A stretch of 64,000 nt of DNA, taken from Sipunculus nudus (taxonomy: Eukaryota > Annelida > Sipuncula > Golfingiida > Sipunculidae). The stretch spans positions 36,063,176 through 36,127,175 of the forward strand of contig CM049311.1 in assembly GCA_026874595.1 (NCBI GenBank), in the 5' to 3' direction. The notes under the pieces are model-generated. The model was not told where the DNA came from. It did not search any database and worked only from the letters and a program-made list of their open reading frames with translations. Numbering within the stretch: position 1 is the first letter of the stretch; every line of letters starts with the position of its first letter. Below, piece by piece: positions 24,903-36,929 of the stretch. A program made the position numbers and the translations under genes.

Positions 24903-25374
24903 TTAAAGGTGCCCATTCGCCCACCTTTTGAAAAGAATTTATGTGATTTCTGACTTCCTCTGTGTATATTTAAATGACCAAAGGGTAATTCCTGGTTGTC
25001 AAAAGTTCTTATAAAGCCTTGGTGAAGGATGTATGAACTTGTTTATCAACAACATGTTTGTAAACACAGCAATGTTGACAAATGGGAAAACATGTAACCT
25101 AAGGTGGTAGGTTGCATATATGCAGAGGTAGAAAGGTCACTTGTTGCAAAAACGTCATTTGCAAAACTCTGGCTTATCTGACTTGCTGCCAGATGCCCTT
25201 GTTGAATTAGTTTTGATTATTTTTGCAGGCCCCCACATATTATAAACACATTGAAATAAACAAAACAAGCAGCCTGTGTGCGGTGATATCCTCGTTTTCT
25301 GGCCTATTTTTATAAAAACTTCAAGGGAGTACCTTTAGTTTATAAAGGTCAGATAGGTGATTGGGCCCCTTTAA
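24903..25374 (+). mobile_element. TTAA-flanked MITE, copy A
   Basis: A 472-bp non-autonomous element bounded by TTAA on both sides. Its ends read TTAAAGGTGCCCATTC and, on the other strand, TTAAAGGGGCCCAATC, a 16-bp terminal inverted repeat with two differences. The same sequence in the opposite orientation forms copy B (30,034-30,456). TTAA target duplications are characteristic of piggyBac-type transposases, so mobilisation by such an enzyme is likely but inferred. No transposase coding is present. Confidence 0.82.
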
Positions 25375-25750
25375 GATATGCTTCCTATAGTTGAAGTTTG
25401 TTAAATAAAGATAATTCCTCAAAATAAGGCCAAAATGCGCCGATCCCACGTTGCACCGGCTTTCCTTTTCGTTTATACCCACGTGTTTATAACATGTGAG
25501 GGGCCCGTCAAAATGGCCGCCTGTCGTCATAAAAAAAGTCAGAAATGACTTCTGGGAGCAAAAACCCGAGTTTTGCAAAGGACAACTACCAACAAGAGAC
25601 CTTTATTCTTACGCAGATGAACAGACAATCCCTCCAGTAACTTGCTTTTTTTTCCTGTTGTCAACATGGGCATATGTACCGTGTTAACTAACAATTTGTA
25701 AGTAAACAAACACATACCACCATCACAGGGGCATCAAAAGAAATTTTCTT
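25375..25750 (-). mobile_element. Diverged member of the TTAA MITE family, head-to-head with copy A
   Basis: Aligned by eye to copy B, this segment shares in order an AAAATAAGGCCA-like stretch, GATCCCACG, GTTTATAACATGTG, a TTTGCAAAG / ACAAGAGACC stretch, and TTTTTTTCCTGTTGTCAACA. It is oriented opposite to copy A and directly abuts it. Divergence is high and the outer end is not clean. Confidence 0.5.
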
Positions 25751-27613
25751 AGCAGGAAGTATCTTGTTCTTTTGATATGTTAACCAGAAATAACTTACAT
25801 TCAAAAAGTAGGGTACGTTAATAAATGACTTAAAACAAAAGAAAAAAGTTCTCGGAAAGATAACTGAGGGGGAAGCCGGCCTTCTGATATCTTAATTCAC
25901 AGGACAATTCAACCAATAGTTCCTGGTCATAATCTTAAAATAAGGTTATAAACGCTAACAGACTGGACTGGCTAGACCACATGAATAAAAGCAGAGAAAT
26001 GTTTATATGGACGCCTGATGAACCCGAAAGGAGCATCTTTCACGATCTCATGTCACCCCTGGCGGATGTGTAAAAAATAGCCATGACAACAACTGCATAC
26101 AAAGTGTCGCCAATAGTCAGTCTGTCTGGGGGACCTGCTCGCTTTTCATTTCCATCCGTTCACGACTACATCAAGTACCGGCGAACCGGCCCGGCCTTAA
26201 TGGTTGAAATGGAGCACAGTGGTTCTAATGCGCTGGTCGTTCATTTACGAGCCAGTTAACATTCCGCGTGCCATGGGCCCATGTTTGCCTCACTAATTCT
26301 AGACAAACCATATTTGTCCTCAGAAGTCTTTCTGCTCTTTGGCGGCGACCAAATGGAAGCGTAGGTGGGTGGGGTGTGCTGTAATGCAGCTAGTATTACA
26401 TTATTGTGAATTTCACTTTGTGAGAAAAAAAAAAGAAAAACTGTTGTTCCCTATTTGTTCGCAAGGGTTTCAAATTCGCGACATTCGTGAAAAGTGAGTC
26501 ATCCCGAAAATAAAACTTTCGGGAATAAGTGGCCCAATCGTCGAAGGCAATTCGAAAAGAAAAAGATTGCTATGATGTCAAATTTTTCAAATTATCTGCA
26601 AAAAGAACAGCATTTTCTACTTTATCGATGTTCGCTTCAGCCCTCGTGCAATCATTACGATTTATTTAGTGTAATACATTCATATAATGGAAGCTATGCT
26701 CTGCGTTGATGAGAAAATGCAACCCTCGCGAAAAAAAAAATGAAAAAATTTAACCTCACAAATATGAAACAAATCACAGTATGTAATAAATCGTGTTGAA
26801 AGTCATCCTCCTATCCGGGGTCAGGTGGGGCATTGAGATACGCATCTTTTTATCAAGTCATTTAAATGAGTTGTGTGCCCATCGTTTTCACAGACGACAG
26901 TACACGGATGTGTCACAAAACACATATTTTCATTGTGATGCCCATCGACTCCGCCTCGGGACATGAATCAATTTGATATAGTAAAGCAATGAGTCAGGTC
27001 CGACACGCCGCGCCTTTATAGCAACCGCTGCATTACCGAGGATGCCGCGGCTTTTACTGATTAGAATTGCTGAGCCAATAAAACAAGGGACGGCAAAAGT
27101 ATTGTCTGGTTGTGATAGCTGTCAGCTCTTCCAACATTGTTTACAAACGGTGGGAGTTGACATCAATGGACGCGGGCAGAAAACACCGTTGCCTAACAGG
27201 TGTTGGTTCTCAGCTTTCAATCTCAATTCAATTTTATCTCCCTAAAAGCAGAATTCATTGTATAAACTTCCGTGCGTACAATCATCATAACATTTTTGTT
27301 AAAACATTTAATATCAGCGATGTACACCTGTCTCAATGTCATGTTAACATTAGAGGCGCTTGGTATAAGATTGAGGTAGTACACGTATACTTTTGTTCTA
27401 TTTCTGCATGTTTCATAAGTTGCTTAGGGACAAGGTACCTAATATGTAAACGTATGGATGCTTCCGCAAAATCAGTTACACTTTCGAAAATAATGTAGTT
27501 ATATTACAACTAATATGTGTTTAAAAATAATGCTCTCCTGTTGGTCAAAAACGTTACATTTAAATGTATAACAGATGATCAATAACAAATTCAAAGTTGA
27601 CTTTCGTGTCTTT
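25751..27613. other. Unique sequence with no supported gene
   Basis: Mixed composition, with a somewhat GC- and CpG-richer stretch around 26,130-26,350 and 26,940-27,060. The overlapping frames at 27,042-27,498 have no recognisable domain. A segment near 26,478-26,540 (CCCGAAAATAAAACTTTCGG) resembles one near 38,355-38,410 and is probably a dispersed repeat. Confidence 0.5.
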
Positions 27614-27846
27614 TGTTATATGAGCCCTTTTTATTTTGAGCAGCGGTCTTGCATGTGTTTCTTTTATTGTGCACAGGGGTGCTTCATGCGTTGTTGACAT
27701 TTGGTTCGCGTGCTAGCTCGTGTTGTAGCGGCCTCGCCTGGCCGAATGTTGCAGGCTCGGTTTAATCCACATTGGTTGAACCTTGGCGTGTAGATACACA
27801 GCGTTCTTTGTTCTAGTATGTTCTTTGAGCATGTTTATTATGTTAG
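27614..27846 (+). mobile_element. Truncated 5' LTR of a gypsy-like element
   Basis: The segment matches the first 230 or so bases of the LTR at 28,324-29,117 (CAGCGGTCTTGCATGTG, GTAGCGGCCTCGCCTGGCCG, then GTTTATTATGTTAG). It breaks off at 27,846, where the full LTR continues with GTTCTTTAG. What follows here is RNase H coding sequence, so the rest of the LTR, the primer site, gag and most of pol are missing. Confidence 0.8.
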
Positions 27847-28225
27847 TGATACTGCTGCTGGTGCTGTGTTATTACAGGAAGGCAATGATCGCATACATCA
27901 TCCAATTTGTTATATCTGAAGTAAATTTAATGCAAACCAGAAAAACTACTCCACTATTGAAAAGGAATGTTTGGCATTGATTTTGGCATTGCAACATTTT
28001 GAAGTTTGTTACTTCATCAGTCAAGCCTATCATTGTCTTCAGTGATCACAATCCCCTCACGTTCATGAACATGTTGAAGTGTAAAATCAAAGAATTTTGA
28101 GATGAAGTTTGTTTTTACAGGATTACAATCTTGATATCAAACACAATAAAGGGAAAGACAATGTACTTGCAGATTGCTTATCGAGATGTTTATCAAATGC
28201 TGTAAACGAGATGTTTATGTAATGT
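27847..28225 (+). pseudogene. Ty3/gypsy RNase H fragment, broken
   Basis: Translation gives the C-terminal part of a gypsy-type polyprotein. In order it shows a GAVLLQE motif, the NYSTIEKECLALILA motif typical of gypsy RNase H, and, in other frames, a SDHNPLTF motif, a DYNLDIKH segment and a KGKDNVLADCLSR end. These normally sit between reverse transcriptase and integrase. There are in-frame stops (after CYI and later) and at least one frameshift near 28,010-28,030, so no functional protein can be made. Reverse transcriptase, protease, gag and integrase are all absent. The element is dead; any mobility would depend on enzymes from elsewhere. Confidence 0.85.
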
Positions 28226-28312
28226 TGTAAATAAGATTCTTTTGCAATGTTGTAATTATTTAGTGATTGTGATCGCAAAAAGAAAGTTTTGAGAAAGTTT
28301 TTTTTTTCTTAT

Positions 28313-28323
28313 AGGAGGGGGAG
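28313..28323 (+). promoter_or_regulatory. Polypurine tract of the LTR element
   Basis: AGGAGGGGGAG sits immediately upstream of the LTR start TGTTACAG. This is the expected position for plus-strand DNA priming in an LTR retrotransposon, and it supports the LTR boundary. Confidence 0.75.
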
Positions 28324-29117
28324 TGTTACAGGTGACCTTTTTATTGTGTGCAGCGGTCTTGCATGTGTTCTTGCAGGGGTGCTCCATGTGCTGTTGACAT
28401 TTGTTTCGTGTGCCACGCGTAGCTCGTTTTGTAGCGGCCTCGCCTGGCCGGATGTTGCAGGCTCGGTTTAATCCGCATTGGTTGAACCCTGGCGTGTAGT
28501 TACACAGCGTTCTTTGTTCTAGTAAGTTCTTTGAGCGTGTTTATTATGTTAGGTTCTTTAGATTTTTTGAGAAATGGAACGTTCTCGGCTTAAGGTGAAC
28601 ATCTTTAAAAAGAGGCTGTGTTTTAAAGCTGAGAGAGAGAGAGAGGTGAGAGAATATTCCAGCGGACACAGCAGCTTGTTAGATAGTTTGTGGGACCTAT
28701 TCCGATAAGTGCGGCAGTTACAGATTTTCTTTAGATTTTCTTCTGGATTTGTAACGGATCTTTAACAGTCTTCACTTTTCTTTCGAGTAGTTACAAGAGC
28801 TTTACATTGGACTGTTATTCTCTGAGAGAATTTGTGTGAACTGTTCGTCCGGCTTATACATTTTAAAGGACTTATTGCTGTGACAGTGGTGGTATCCAAG
28901 TACTTTGCACTTTGTTTATTTTACTGTGTGATTGTATTGATTTGCTGTTTTACTGCTGTACTACTGTGTAAATGTATTGATTTAGTGTATTGTAATGTTA
29001 TGGTTGTTTTAAGAATAAATTATGGTTGTTTTAAGAATAAATAATGGTTATTTGTTAACAAAAAACACTGACTTCTTTATTCATTCCCCTAGACATTTCA
29101 AGCTGCCTATTGTTACA
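28324..29117 (+). mobile_element. Complete LTR of the gypsy-like element (3' LTR)
   Basis: A 794-bp segment starting TGTTACAGGTG after a polypurine tract and ending TTGTTACA. It is closely related to the minus-strand repeat at 22,383-23,143, and its first part to 27,614-27,846. Near its end there is an internal near-duplication of AAGAATAAATTATGG. Small frames such as 28,832-29,044 lie wholly within it and are not genes. Confidence 0.82.
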
Positions 29118-30033
29118 GAATCTAATTTTTTTTATTACAAAATTTATGTTTATCATAAACACTTTATGGAATATATATATATATTACACTAGATTTTCGT
29201 ACAATTTATTCGCTGTTGTATCTTAGAAGATTTAAGCATGAATATGTAAAGTCCGGAAATTGGTGCTCAATATCGGGCTCACAATCAGCAATGGTTATAA
29301 TTATTACAAATGAACCTTCATTTCAGTAAACATTTATGGTACGTTTTCCATGGTATTTTTTGTGTGTGCTTTTCTTGTCAAACACGAAGGGTGTCTGTGA
29401 AAATAACGGGCAGTTACTATATTTAACAGAATGCTCTTTATTGCGCCGCTGATTACTCAGGTCATTTCACCACCGGCCAATTAGACCAGGAAATGATTTG
29501 ATGTTCTTTCGCTTAAAAGCAAAGTCGTTCATCCCTTTGCACCTACCTAAGTGATTTGAACAGACCAACAACTAACCAAGGGCTCTCAGGTCACCAACTA
29601 CTCCAATATATGTTGGTATTATCTAGGAAGTCGTTGGGACAAATACTTCTGGACAATTTTCGTTCATTAAGGTATAAACCGAAGATGGTGTCACGCTATC
29701 ACCACCTGCAGGTTGCAGAGCGTCTGTGGAGTTTGTATGCTGAGAAAAGTTGAGGGACACAATCCTCAGGCTGTATGGACGGAAGTAAACACTCCTCGGC
29801 GGAACCCCCCCCCCCCCCCATCCCCCGAAGAATATCATATTTTCTTCAATTCATCTACATACTAGGGAAGTATTTTTTATGAGAGTAATCGCTAAATTTT
29901 CAGTACTCCTACATATAATTTCCTTTGATTTGAACATAAAACAATACATTTTCTGGGCTTAAATTTACGAGAATTCAATCAGGCAATTTGAAGCATATTG
30001 TATACAAACATTTCTCAAATTAAGATGCATAGA
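29118..30033. other. Unique sequence with a C homopolymer, no gene seen
   Basis: Nothing recognisable except a 15-C run at 29,805-29,819 and a short TA run near 29,170. Confidence 0.55.
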
Positions 30034-30456
30034 TTAAAGGGGCCCAATCACCTATCTGACCTTTATAAGCTAAAGCTAATCCCCCGGAGCTTTTATAAAA
30101 ATAGGCCAGAAAACGTGGATATCACCCCACGCAGGCTGCTTGTTTTGTTTATTTCAACAAGTTTATAATATGTGGGGGCCAGATAAGCCAGAGCTTGGCA
30201 AATGGCGTTTTGCAACAAGTGACCTCTCTACCTTCGCATATATGCAACCTACCACCGTATGTTACATGTTTTTCCCATTTGTCAACAATGCTGTGTTTAT
30301 AAACATGTTGTTGATAAACAAGTTCATAATCCTTCACACAGGCCTTATAAGGACTTTTCACAACCAAAATTACCTTTAGATCATTAATCTATACACAGAG
30401 GAAGCCAGAAAACACATAAATTCTTTTTCAAAAAGTAGTTGAATGGGCACCTTTAA
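30034..30456 (-). mobile_element. TTAA-flanked MITE, copy B
   Basis: A 423-bp element in the opposite orientation to copy A, with TTAA at both ends and terminal inverted repeats TTAAAGGGGCCCAATC and TTAAAGGTGCCCATTC. Shared internal blocks include CAGGCTGCTTGTTTTG, GTTTATAATATGTGGGGG, GGCGTTTTGCAACAAGTGACC and AACATGTTGTTGATAAAC. The overlapping frames on the two strands at 30,140-30,379 are chance frames inside it. Confidence 0.82.
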
Positions 30457-31617
30457 ACTAGAGGTAGCATACCCATCCCAAGCATGGTTACAAAAAAAAA
30501 ATTCTGAAATTGTATACTTTTGTTGTTTGTGTATCTGCAACCCACCTGGGGGCTGTCATCTGATATGTAAATAGCAAATATGGCAGCCTGAATGACATAT
30601 GCCAAAATCCCGGGGCGCCTTTTAATCTGCACATTAGATTGTTACCCTGCTCCAAATCTTCCTCCTTTCAGCCTAAGGATCAGTATTTTTTCGTGTTGGA
30701 CATATAATCAATATTGCAAAGTCAGATTACAATTTTGCCATTTCCATACTGTGCATAACATTTCCAATACATTTACTTTGGATACTGAAGTGGAGGTATA
30801 TCAGACTTCCACTTCAAGCAATGAAATTTGTTGCAAAGTTGTAACATCATTAAGGGCACACTGTATATAGCAGAATTAAAAACGGGATAACGAATGTTCA
30901 AAATGATGCGTTTTATTGCCCTAAAAAGTAAAGGAAAAAAAGTAGACTTTGCCTTTCCCGCCCCATCTCACTCCTAAAAATTCAGGATGACCTTTTCTCC
31001 CTCCCCTTCCTGCCCTTTTCATTGTCAGAAATGTAATGTCGTAATAAGACTAGCTTATAATCTGTAAGATACTCATCTATAAGATAAACATTTTAAATGA
31101 GCCACATTAATTTACTCTGTTTTCCCTCGCAATAATACACGTTTCTGATGTTAAAAATATTTACTTGAAGAAAATCTTGACCTAAATTCAAAGAAGTGGC
31201 ATACTGGTTTCGACAAGTTTTCTTTCTTTTTCTTTCTTTTACCGAATGTTTAGCGCTGGTACACAAATTTATACCATGCATTTGGAACTCAACAATAAAA
31301 TAATAAGAATAGGATTACCTCTAAGGTGCACTCCTGCAGATATATTAATGTCAGTAAGAACTTGCATTAATTCTTCGCTCATCTTTCTTCATATTTTACA
31401 GGCAAATATCATATTGTCACAGACAGGTGGGGCACTATGACGTCACAATGGTAACGTGACCTGTTTTGTGCCCGGCGAGCAAGTTCATTGTCAGTTATTG
31501 TAGATTTCATTGTCAGCTGGGCTTGCCCAATAAGAGCCTCTCCTCTTCTGTTATATTGCACCTGCCGCCGTATACGACATTTAAAGTAGTTTAGTTGCGT
31601 GTCAATGTATACGGATG
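30457..31617. other. Unique sequence, nothing recognised
   Basis: AT-rich. No frame carries a domain I recognise and no repeat is obvious. Confidence 0.5.
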
Positions 31618-32135
31618 CAGTGGCGTACCTAATGGGGGGCGGCAGGGGCGGTCCGCCCCGGGCGGCACATTTTTGGGGGCGGCATTTCGAGGAATTAGTA
31701 TAATGAATGGCACAAGGAATTCCTAAAAAAAATACAAATTTGTCGTTTTTGTCCCATTTTCAAGTATTCCAGGGATTATAACCTTGACAATGGAACCTAC
31801 CAAATGATTAGCGAACGATTTGTACATTTTTTGGGGCGGCATTTCTGGGATTTAGTATAATCAGTGGCTCAAGGAGTTCTCAAAATGTACAAATTTGGCC
31901 TTTTTGTCCCATGTTCAAGTATTCCAGGGATTATAAACTTGACAATGGAACCTACTAAATGATTAGCGAACGTTTTGTACTTTTTTATGGGCGGCATTTC
32001 TAGGATTTAGTGTAATCAGTGGCATAAGGAGTTCCTCAAAAAGTTCAAATTCGGCCTTTTTGTCCCTTTTCAAGAATTTCAGGGATTAAACAGTTGGCAG
32101 TGGAACCAACCAAATTATTTGCGGACGATCTCTAT
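31618..32135. repeat. CAGTGGCGTACC-led element with three 155-bp tandem copies
   Basis: The segment opens with CAGTGGCGTACCTAATGGGG, resembling the GGCG-type terminal repeats of animal DNA transposons. It continues into three tandem copies of a unit starting GGCGGCATTTC at 31,679, 31,835 and 31,990 (periods 156 and 155). Each copy contains a TTTTTGTCCC stretch, TCAAG..TTCAGGGATTA and a GGAACC block. The third copy is the most diverged. No matching right end was found. Confidence 0.75.
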
Positions 32136-34425
32136 AGAGGCAAGCTATACGCAAAAAAAAAATACATATCTGTAGTTATTCTTTGTTAAGATCTGTGGTC
32201 TTGCAATGTCAGAACGCCATCGATAAACTGACCAATCATGCCAAAAGCCTACATTTCAGGGCGGTCGTCGTTTACAGAAATCCCTAGCAGCACCTGATAA
32301 TCACCAGGGAAAAACCCTGCCAGAAGACCAATGGACCCCGGTGGTGGGAGTGGGGTGTCTGTAATACACATTGTGCGAAAAATATTTTGACGAATTGTGT
32401 TGCTCTTTCCTTGGAAAGTATTAGGAATTTCCATTCTTGAACTCTTGAATTCCCGAAATTTCAGGATATTTAAACAGCCTGAAACAACCTGGAACGATCT
32501 TTTTCCACGATTCTTCATACTCTAACATCAGTCTTGTTAAAATACAGACGTTTACACTATCGTGTATATAATAAGTACTACCTATAAATGCCTGTGTCTT
32601 TGGATTCACCAATATGGCCTGCATGATCTTTTATGTAACGTGAATAAAAACAATAAACACCCAGCCCTATGTAGGAATTATTTAACTTTAAAATATAATT
32701 CTATTATAACTGTCCGGCGGGATGAATCCCCCTGGCCGCTTAGCCAATGTTCAATATACGTATCAAGCATCAGTTTTAACTTTTAGAGTTCAAAACTTAA
32801 ATTAAAGATATATTTACTTGTACTGTTAATTCTGTTTTTAACAGTTTAATTATCTACTACCTACAGACAATTGTTGTATATTATGACAAATCATTTGAAA
32901 TTAAATTATAATATATATTTAAATTATATAATTATTTGAAATTTATTTAAATACTTTATTGAATAAAAAATAGTCATAAGTTCATAAATAAAACCTCGCA
33001 AAGTGCATAATCACTATAATTCTTAAATGATTTTGATGTAGCCTTGAAATAAAGTATGCTTTTACCTTGGAGGATTTTCTAATTAAACAAAGTCAGTTTG
33101 TCCAAACAGTGGATTTTTTTATGTGAAAATATTAAACATGCCCAGCCTATATATATAGGCTTAAATCATGAATTACGCTTTTTTTAGTAAATATTAAAGT
33201 GCCTTGCAGGCAGCAGTACCATGCATATAGCTCTATTAGGTGTACCTGCTGTCATATGCGTTGACAAGAGGTGGAATTATAAATGTGACAAGGTATTTGT
33301 ATACGTTGAGAATGGAATAACACTCACCAAAAAAAGTTTTTTTTTCAAGCTGAGTATAAAGTAAACATGAATCGTTTTTACATGAATGATAAAAGTTTAA
33401 TTTTAGCCAAGTTTTAATTCCAGCTGATGTAATCATTCTATTTGAATGCACATGTGTAGTAATTACTAAGAATTCTGCATATTTCTGCATTTAAAAATTG
33501 TAATTCCTGTACCAGATTGTGTTATGCCCGTTGCTCTATAGTATTTTCTCATAATCTGTTAAACAAGGCTTGATTGTCCCCACTGAAATTTGGGGATATG
33601 TTCATAAGTTTGCAGATCAGTTCCACAAAGTAAGCTGATAAAAAGAAATGAGGCATAGGCTTAAACAACTAAAACAAAAACAAGACTGCAATATAGTTAT
33701 TATAATTCAATAAAATCAATATGTAGTATAGATAACTCAAGTAGAGATTGCAATAAAAAAACATACTTACACCAAAGTAGGTGTGAAAGCATTGTTAAGA
33801 CCAAAAGGACCTACTTTCGAATTTCCGGGGTAGACAAACCAATCTTTTAGAGGCAAAACTACCGCCCACACCCAAGGAGCACCTTAATCAAATTTATGAA
33901 CAATAACAAAAATGCGTTCACCACAAGGAATTTTTATCATTTTTTTTAAGGAAATTAGAGGAACTTACCAACATTTTTGTTTCCCCGAGACCTTTTCTTA
34001 CATAAAATGCAATATGCTGGAGCAACCTAAAGCTGGACATCCATTATAAGAGAAATAAGTTAATTCTCTAATTGTCTATAAATAGAATTTACTCGACACC
34101 GTTGAACCCTTGGAGAGTATTTTTTTCCCTCTAAACTTTTTTTCGCCCACAGTTAGTCGCTCATAGCAGGATATGATATGGAAATATGATATCCTCGTTC
34201 ACATGCTTTTTAGAGAACTTGCTACCTGCGCCGAGATCAGGTGGGCGCATGGCATGTAACACGCACCCTTGTCACTTGGAATTAACACCCGGATCGGATG
34301 TCCTTACAGTAGTGTACAGGCCGGGACAGGCAAAAAGAAATTCAAGTGATACTCGCAGCTGAGGTCCTGTTCAAATTTTTACCAACTAATTTTTTGACCA
34401 TACCATTTTTTTTTTCATTTAAAAG
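32136..34425. other. Unique AT-rich sequence, no supported gene
   Basis: Several short frames on both strands, none with recognisable features. Low-complexity AT stretches lie near 32,880-32,960. Confidence 0.5.
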
Positions 34426-34549
34426 AATCACTTGGAAAACTATTATGCCAATAAGGACGCTTTAACACCCGATTTGATTCAGGTTATACGAGAAACACTT
34501 CGTTTTCATCTTGAAGACAAGACGCTTAATAGAGGACTTTTGGCATACT
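34426..34549 (+). CDS. Candidate internal exon, unknown protein
   Basis: A pyrimidine-rich tract ends in AAAAG at 34,425 and is followed by about 41 open codons. The residues look protein-like rather than biased (SLENYYANK-type start with an L/M ambiguity, then an acidic helix-like ETLRFHLEDKTLNRG). A possible donor GTAAAA starts at 34,550. The frame stays open to 34,617 without it. I do not recognise a family, and no partner exon in compatible phase was found nearby, so this may be chance or a transposon remnant. Confidence 0.22.
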
Positions 34550-35294
34550 GTAAAATTGTTACGATGTTTCCCGTTTTCTTTTCGTTTCTTGTAACCCTAT
34601 TACCCCTATTGAGCTGACATAAAAAGCAACTGAAGAATTTATGAATAATGAAAACTTTTATCACGACAAATTTTGTAAAGATGTAATCCCGTTTCTGTAT
34701 ATATTAAAATGAATAATACAGGACAACGATGGGGGCATTACATCACAGAAATAATTGTAGCAGGCCTTTAACACACGCAGTCGACCGAAATGTTATTTTT
34801 TTTTATTCAGGATAAACGTTACTGGAAGAGAGGGTGTTACGACCCATAATGTAATAACTGGCCCATAATGTAATAACGGCCCATATTGTAATAAAAACGA
34901 CCCATAATGTAATAATAGCCCATAATGTAATAAAAACGGCCCATATTGTAATAACTATACCCTGCCCATATTGTAATAAAATCGCAAGTGGGTAAAACGG
35001 CCCATATTGTAATAAAATCGCAAGTGGCTAAAACGGCCCATATTGTAATAAAATCGAAGGTGGGTAAAACGGCCAATAATTTTATAAATCAAAGTTCATG
35101 CAAATTAACTTAGACAATTGACGGTGACACGAATGTGTAAGTGAACATACAAGTATGAAAAACCACTGGATTACATAATGACTATTTGTTTAAAACGGTG
35201 ACCAAGCTAATATGAGCGAAATATGGCCATGATTCATGATTATCCTTTTGTTGAATCAGTGTTTAAAAAGGGTGATAAAGTATTTAAACAAGAT

Positions 35295-35300
35295 AATATA

Positions 35301-35351
<51 letters not shown>
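35295..35351. repeat. TA microsatellite
   Basis: TA repeat with one TG interruption, inside the inverted-repeat element. It generates a meaningless Tyr-Ile frame. Confidence 0.94.
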
Positions 35352-35353
<2 letters not shown>

Positions 35354-35922
35354 CCAAAATGTAAATAATTTGTCAATTTTAACAGATAAAATATACAAAA
35401 CTCTCATTATCGATACATTTTAATGTATTTTAATTCTTTTTAAAATATAAATGAAAGTTTAAATTTCAGTGCGTTTTGCTCAATGTATCATAGAGAATAT
35501 TTTATATGATCTCTCGAAACCTCCCGAGATTTGGAAATTATAAATGGAGGTGCTGCTGCAATTTTTGGTGCCTATATATGTATTGGTTAAGATGTCTTAG
35601 GTTAACATGTATAACACGTCGCATAGATTAAGAGCTTTCAACGCATGTATTTGAAGTTAAAACCTGGATGCGTCATTCGTGCGATTCAAGAGTTTACAAT
35701 TTAATTTTTAAAAATAATTAGCCCAAACAACAAAACAACAATTTGAAAATGCCGGTTTCTGTGTTCTAGAGGTAGAGCATATAGGACGCAGAGCGGGGAG
35801 ATTCAGGGGCGTAACCAGGTTTGAGGGAGGCCAGGGGGCCATGATTAGTGGCGGATCTAGAAATTCGAAAGTTGTGGGGGGGGGCGCTAATTTGCATACA
35901 TGGGTACTATAAAAACTGTTAT

Positions 35923-35928
35923 ATATAC

Positions 35929-35996
<68 letters not shown>

Positions 35997-36046
35997 TATT
36001 AAAATAATAATAATAATTATTATTATTATTATATTATTATTATTAT
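35923..36046. repeat. TA then AAT/ATT compound microsatellite
   Basis: About 70 bp of TA followed by AAT and ATT triplets, inside the inverted-repeat element. Confidence 0.93.
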
Positions 36047-36639
36047 ACGATATATTTTAGTGTATGAAAATATGATTTTTTTATTCAATTGTAAACCATG
36101 GTTTCATTAAGGTTAGTAACAGGTTCATGGAGAGGGTATGGGAGGGGGCAGGATATTATATAATGACACTAAGCGTGTGCTCTGTCATTCTTGAGCTTAA
36201 ACATATGTTATTACAATATAAATATGCTATTACAATATGGGTCGTTTTTCCCACTTCCCGTTTTATTACAATATGGGTAGGGTATGATTATTACAATATG
36301 GGTCGTTTTTATTACAATATGTGCCGTTATTACAATATGGGCCGTTTTTTATTACATTATGGGCCGTTATTACAGTATGGGCCAGTTTTATTACAATATG
36401 GGCAGGGTATGATTATTACATTATGGGTCGTTTTTATTACAATATGGGCCGTTATTACATTATGGGCCGGTTATTACATTATGGGTTGTAACAGAGGGGT
36501 TTATAAAATTGTACAGGCGTGTAGAAATTTCTCAATGCTAGTAAAGGGAGTTAAGTGATGTTCTCTCGGGGCTCGTCCAGAGAAGGATAGCTATTGTGTC
36601 AAAAACATTGGGGCTTTATGAAGTGAAAGCCATGGTTCA

Positions 36640-36845
36640 TTGAACTTGATATAATAAAATATAATACAGTATATGGTATATGGTATAATATGATGTAATA
36701 TAATATAACTAAATATATATTTGTTACACATAAGATGATATCAAATAACAATATAATATAATAAAATATATGTATATTATATTATATATATATATTAAAC
36801 GCCTTTTAGATACACTATTAAAAACCTTAAAGGCGTCACTCTTGC

Positions 36846-36925
<80 letters not shown>
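36640..36925. repeat. TATAA low-complexity region ending in a TA microsatellite
   Basis: ATATAATATAAT-type low complexity to about 36,795, then a short unique spacer, then a TA repeat at 36,849-36,925 with a single TG interruption. Confidence 0.88.

Positions 36926-36929
<4 letters not shown>

Larger units (their letters stand above)
34835..36493. mobile_element. 1.66-kb terminal-inverted-repeat element with tandem-repeat arms
   Basis: The left arm (34,835-35,080) and right arm (about 36,210-36,493) are reverse complements built from repeats of CCCATAATGTAATAA, alternating with CCCATATTGTAATAAAA and GGCCCATA variants. The extreme ends are TGTTACGACCCATAATG and the complement of TGTTACAACCCATAATG. 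Directly outside is GAGGG on both sides (34,830-34,834 and 36,494-36,498), a 5-bp target duplication. The interior of about 1.1 kb carries TA and AAT microsatellites and a GGCGTAACCAGG / GTGGCGGATCTAG stretch near 35,800-35,860, with no transposase. It is a non-autonomous cut-and-paste element. I cannot assign it to a superfamily from these ends. Confidence 0.8.

Noticed and set aside
27042-27498. Overlapping frames of 67 and 128 codons as a gene
   Set aside because: The residue composition is unremarkable, no domain is recognised, and no convincing splice sites or polyadenylation context support them.
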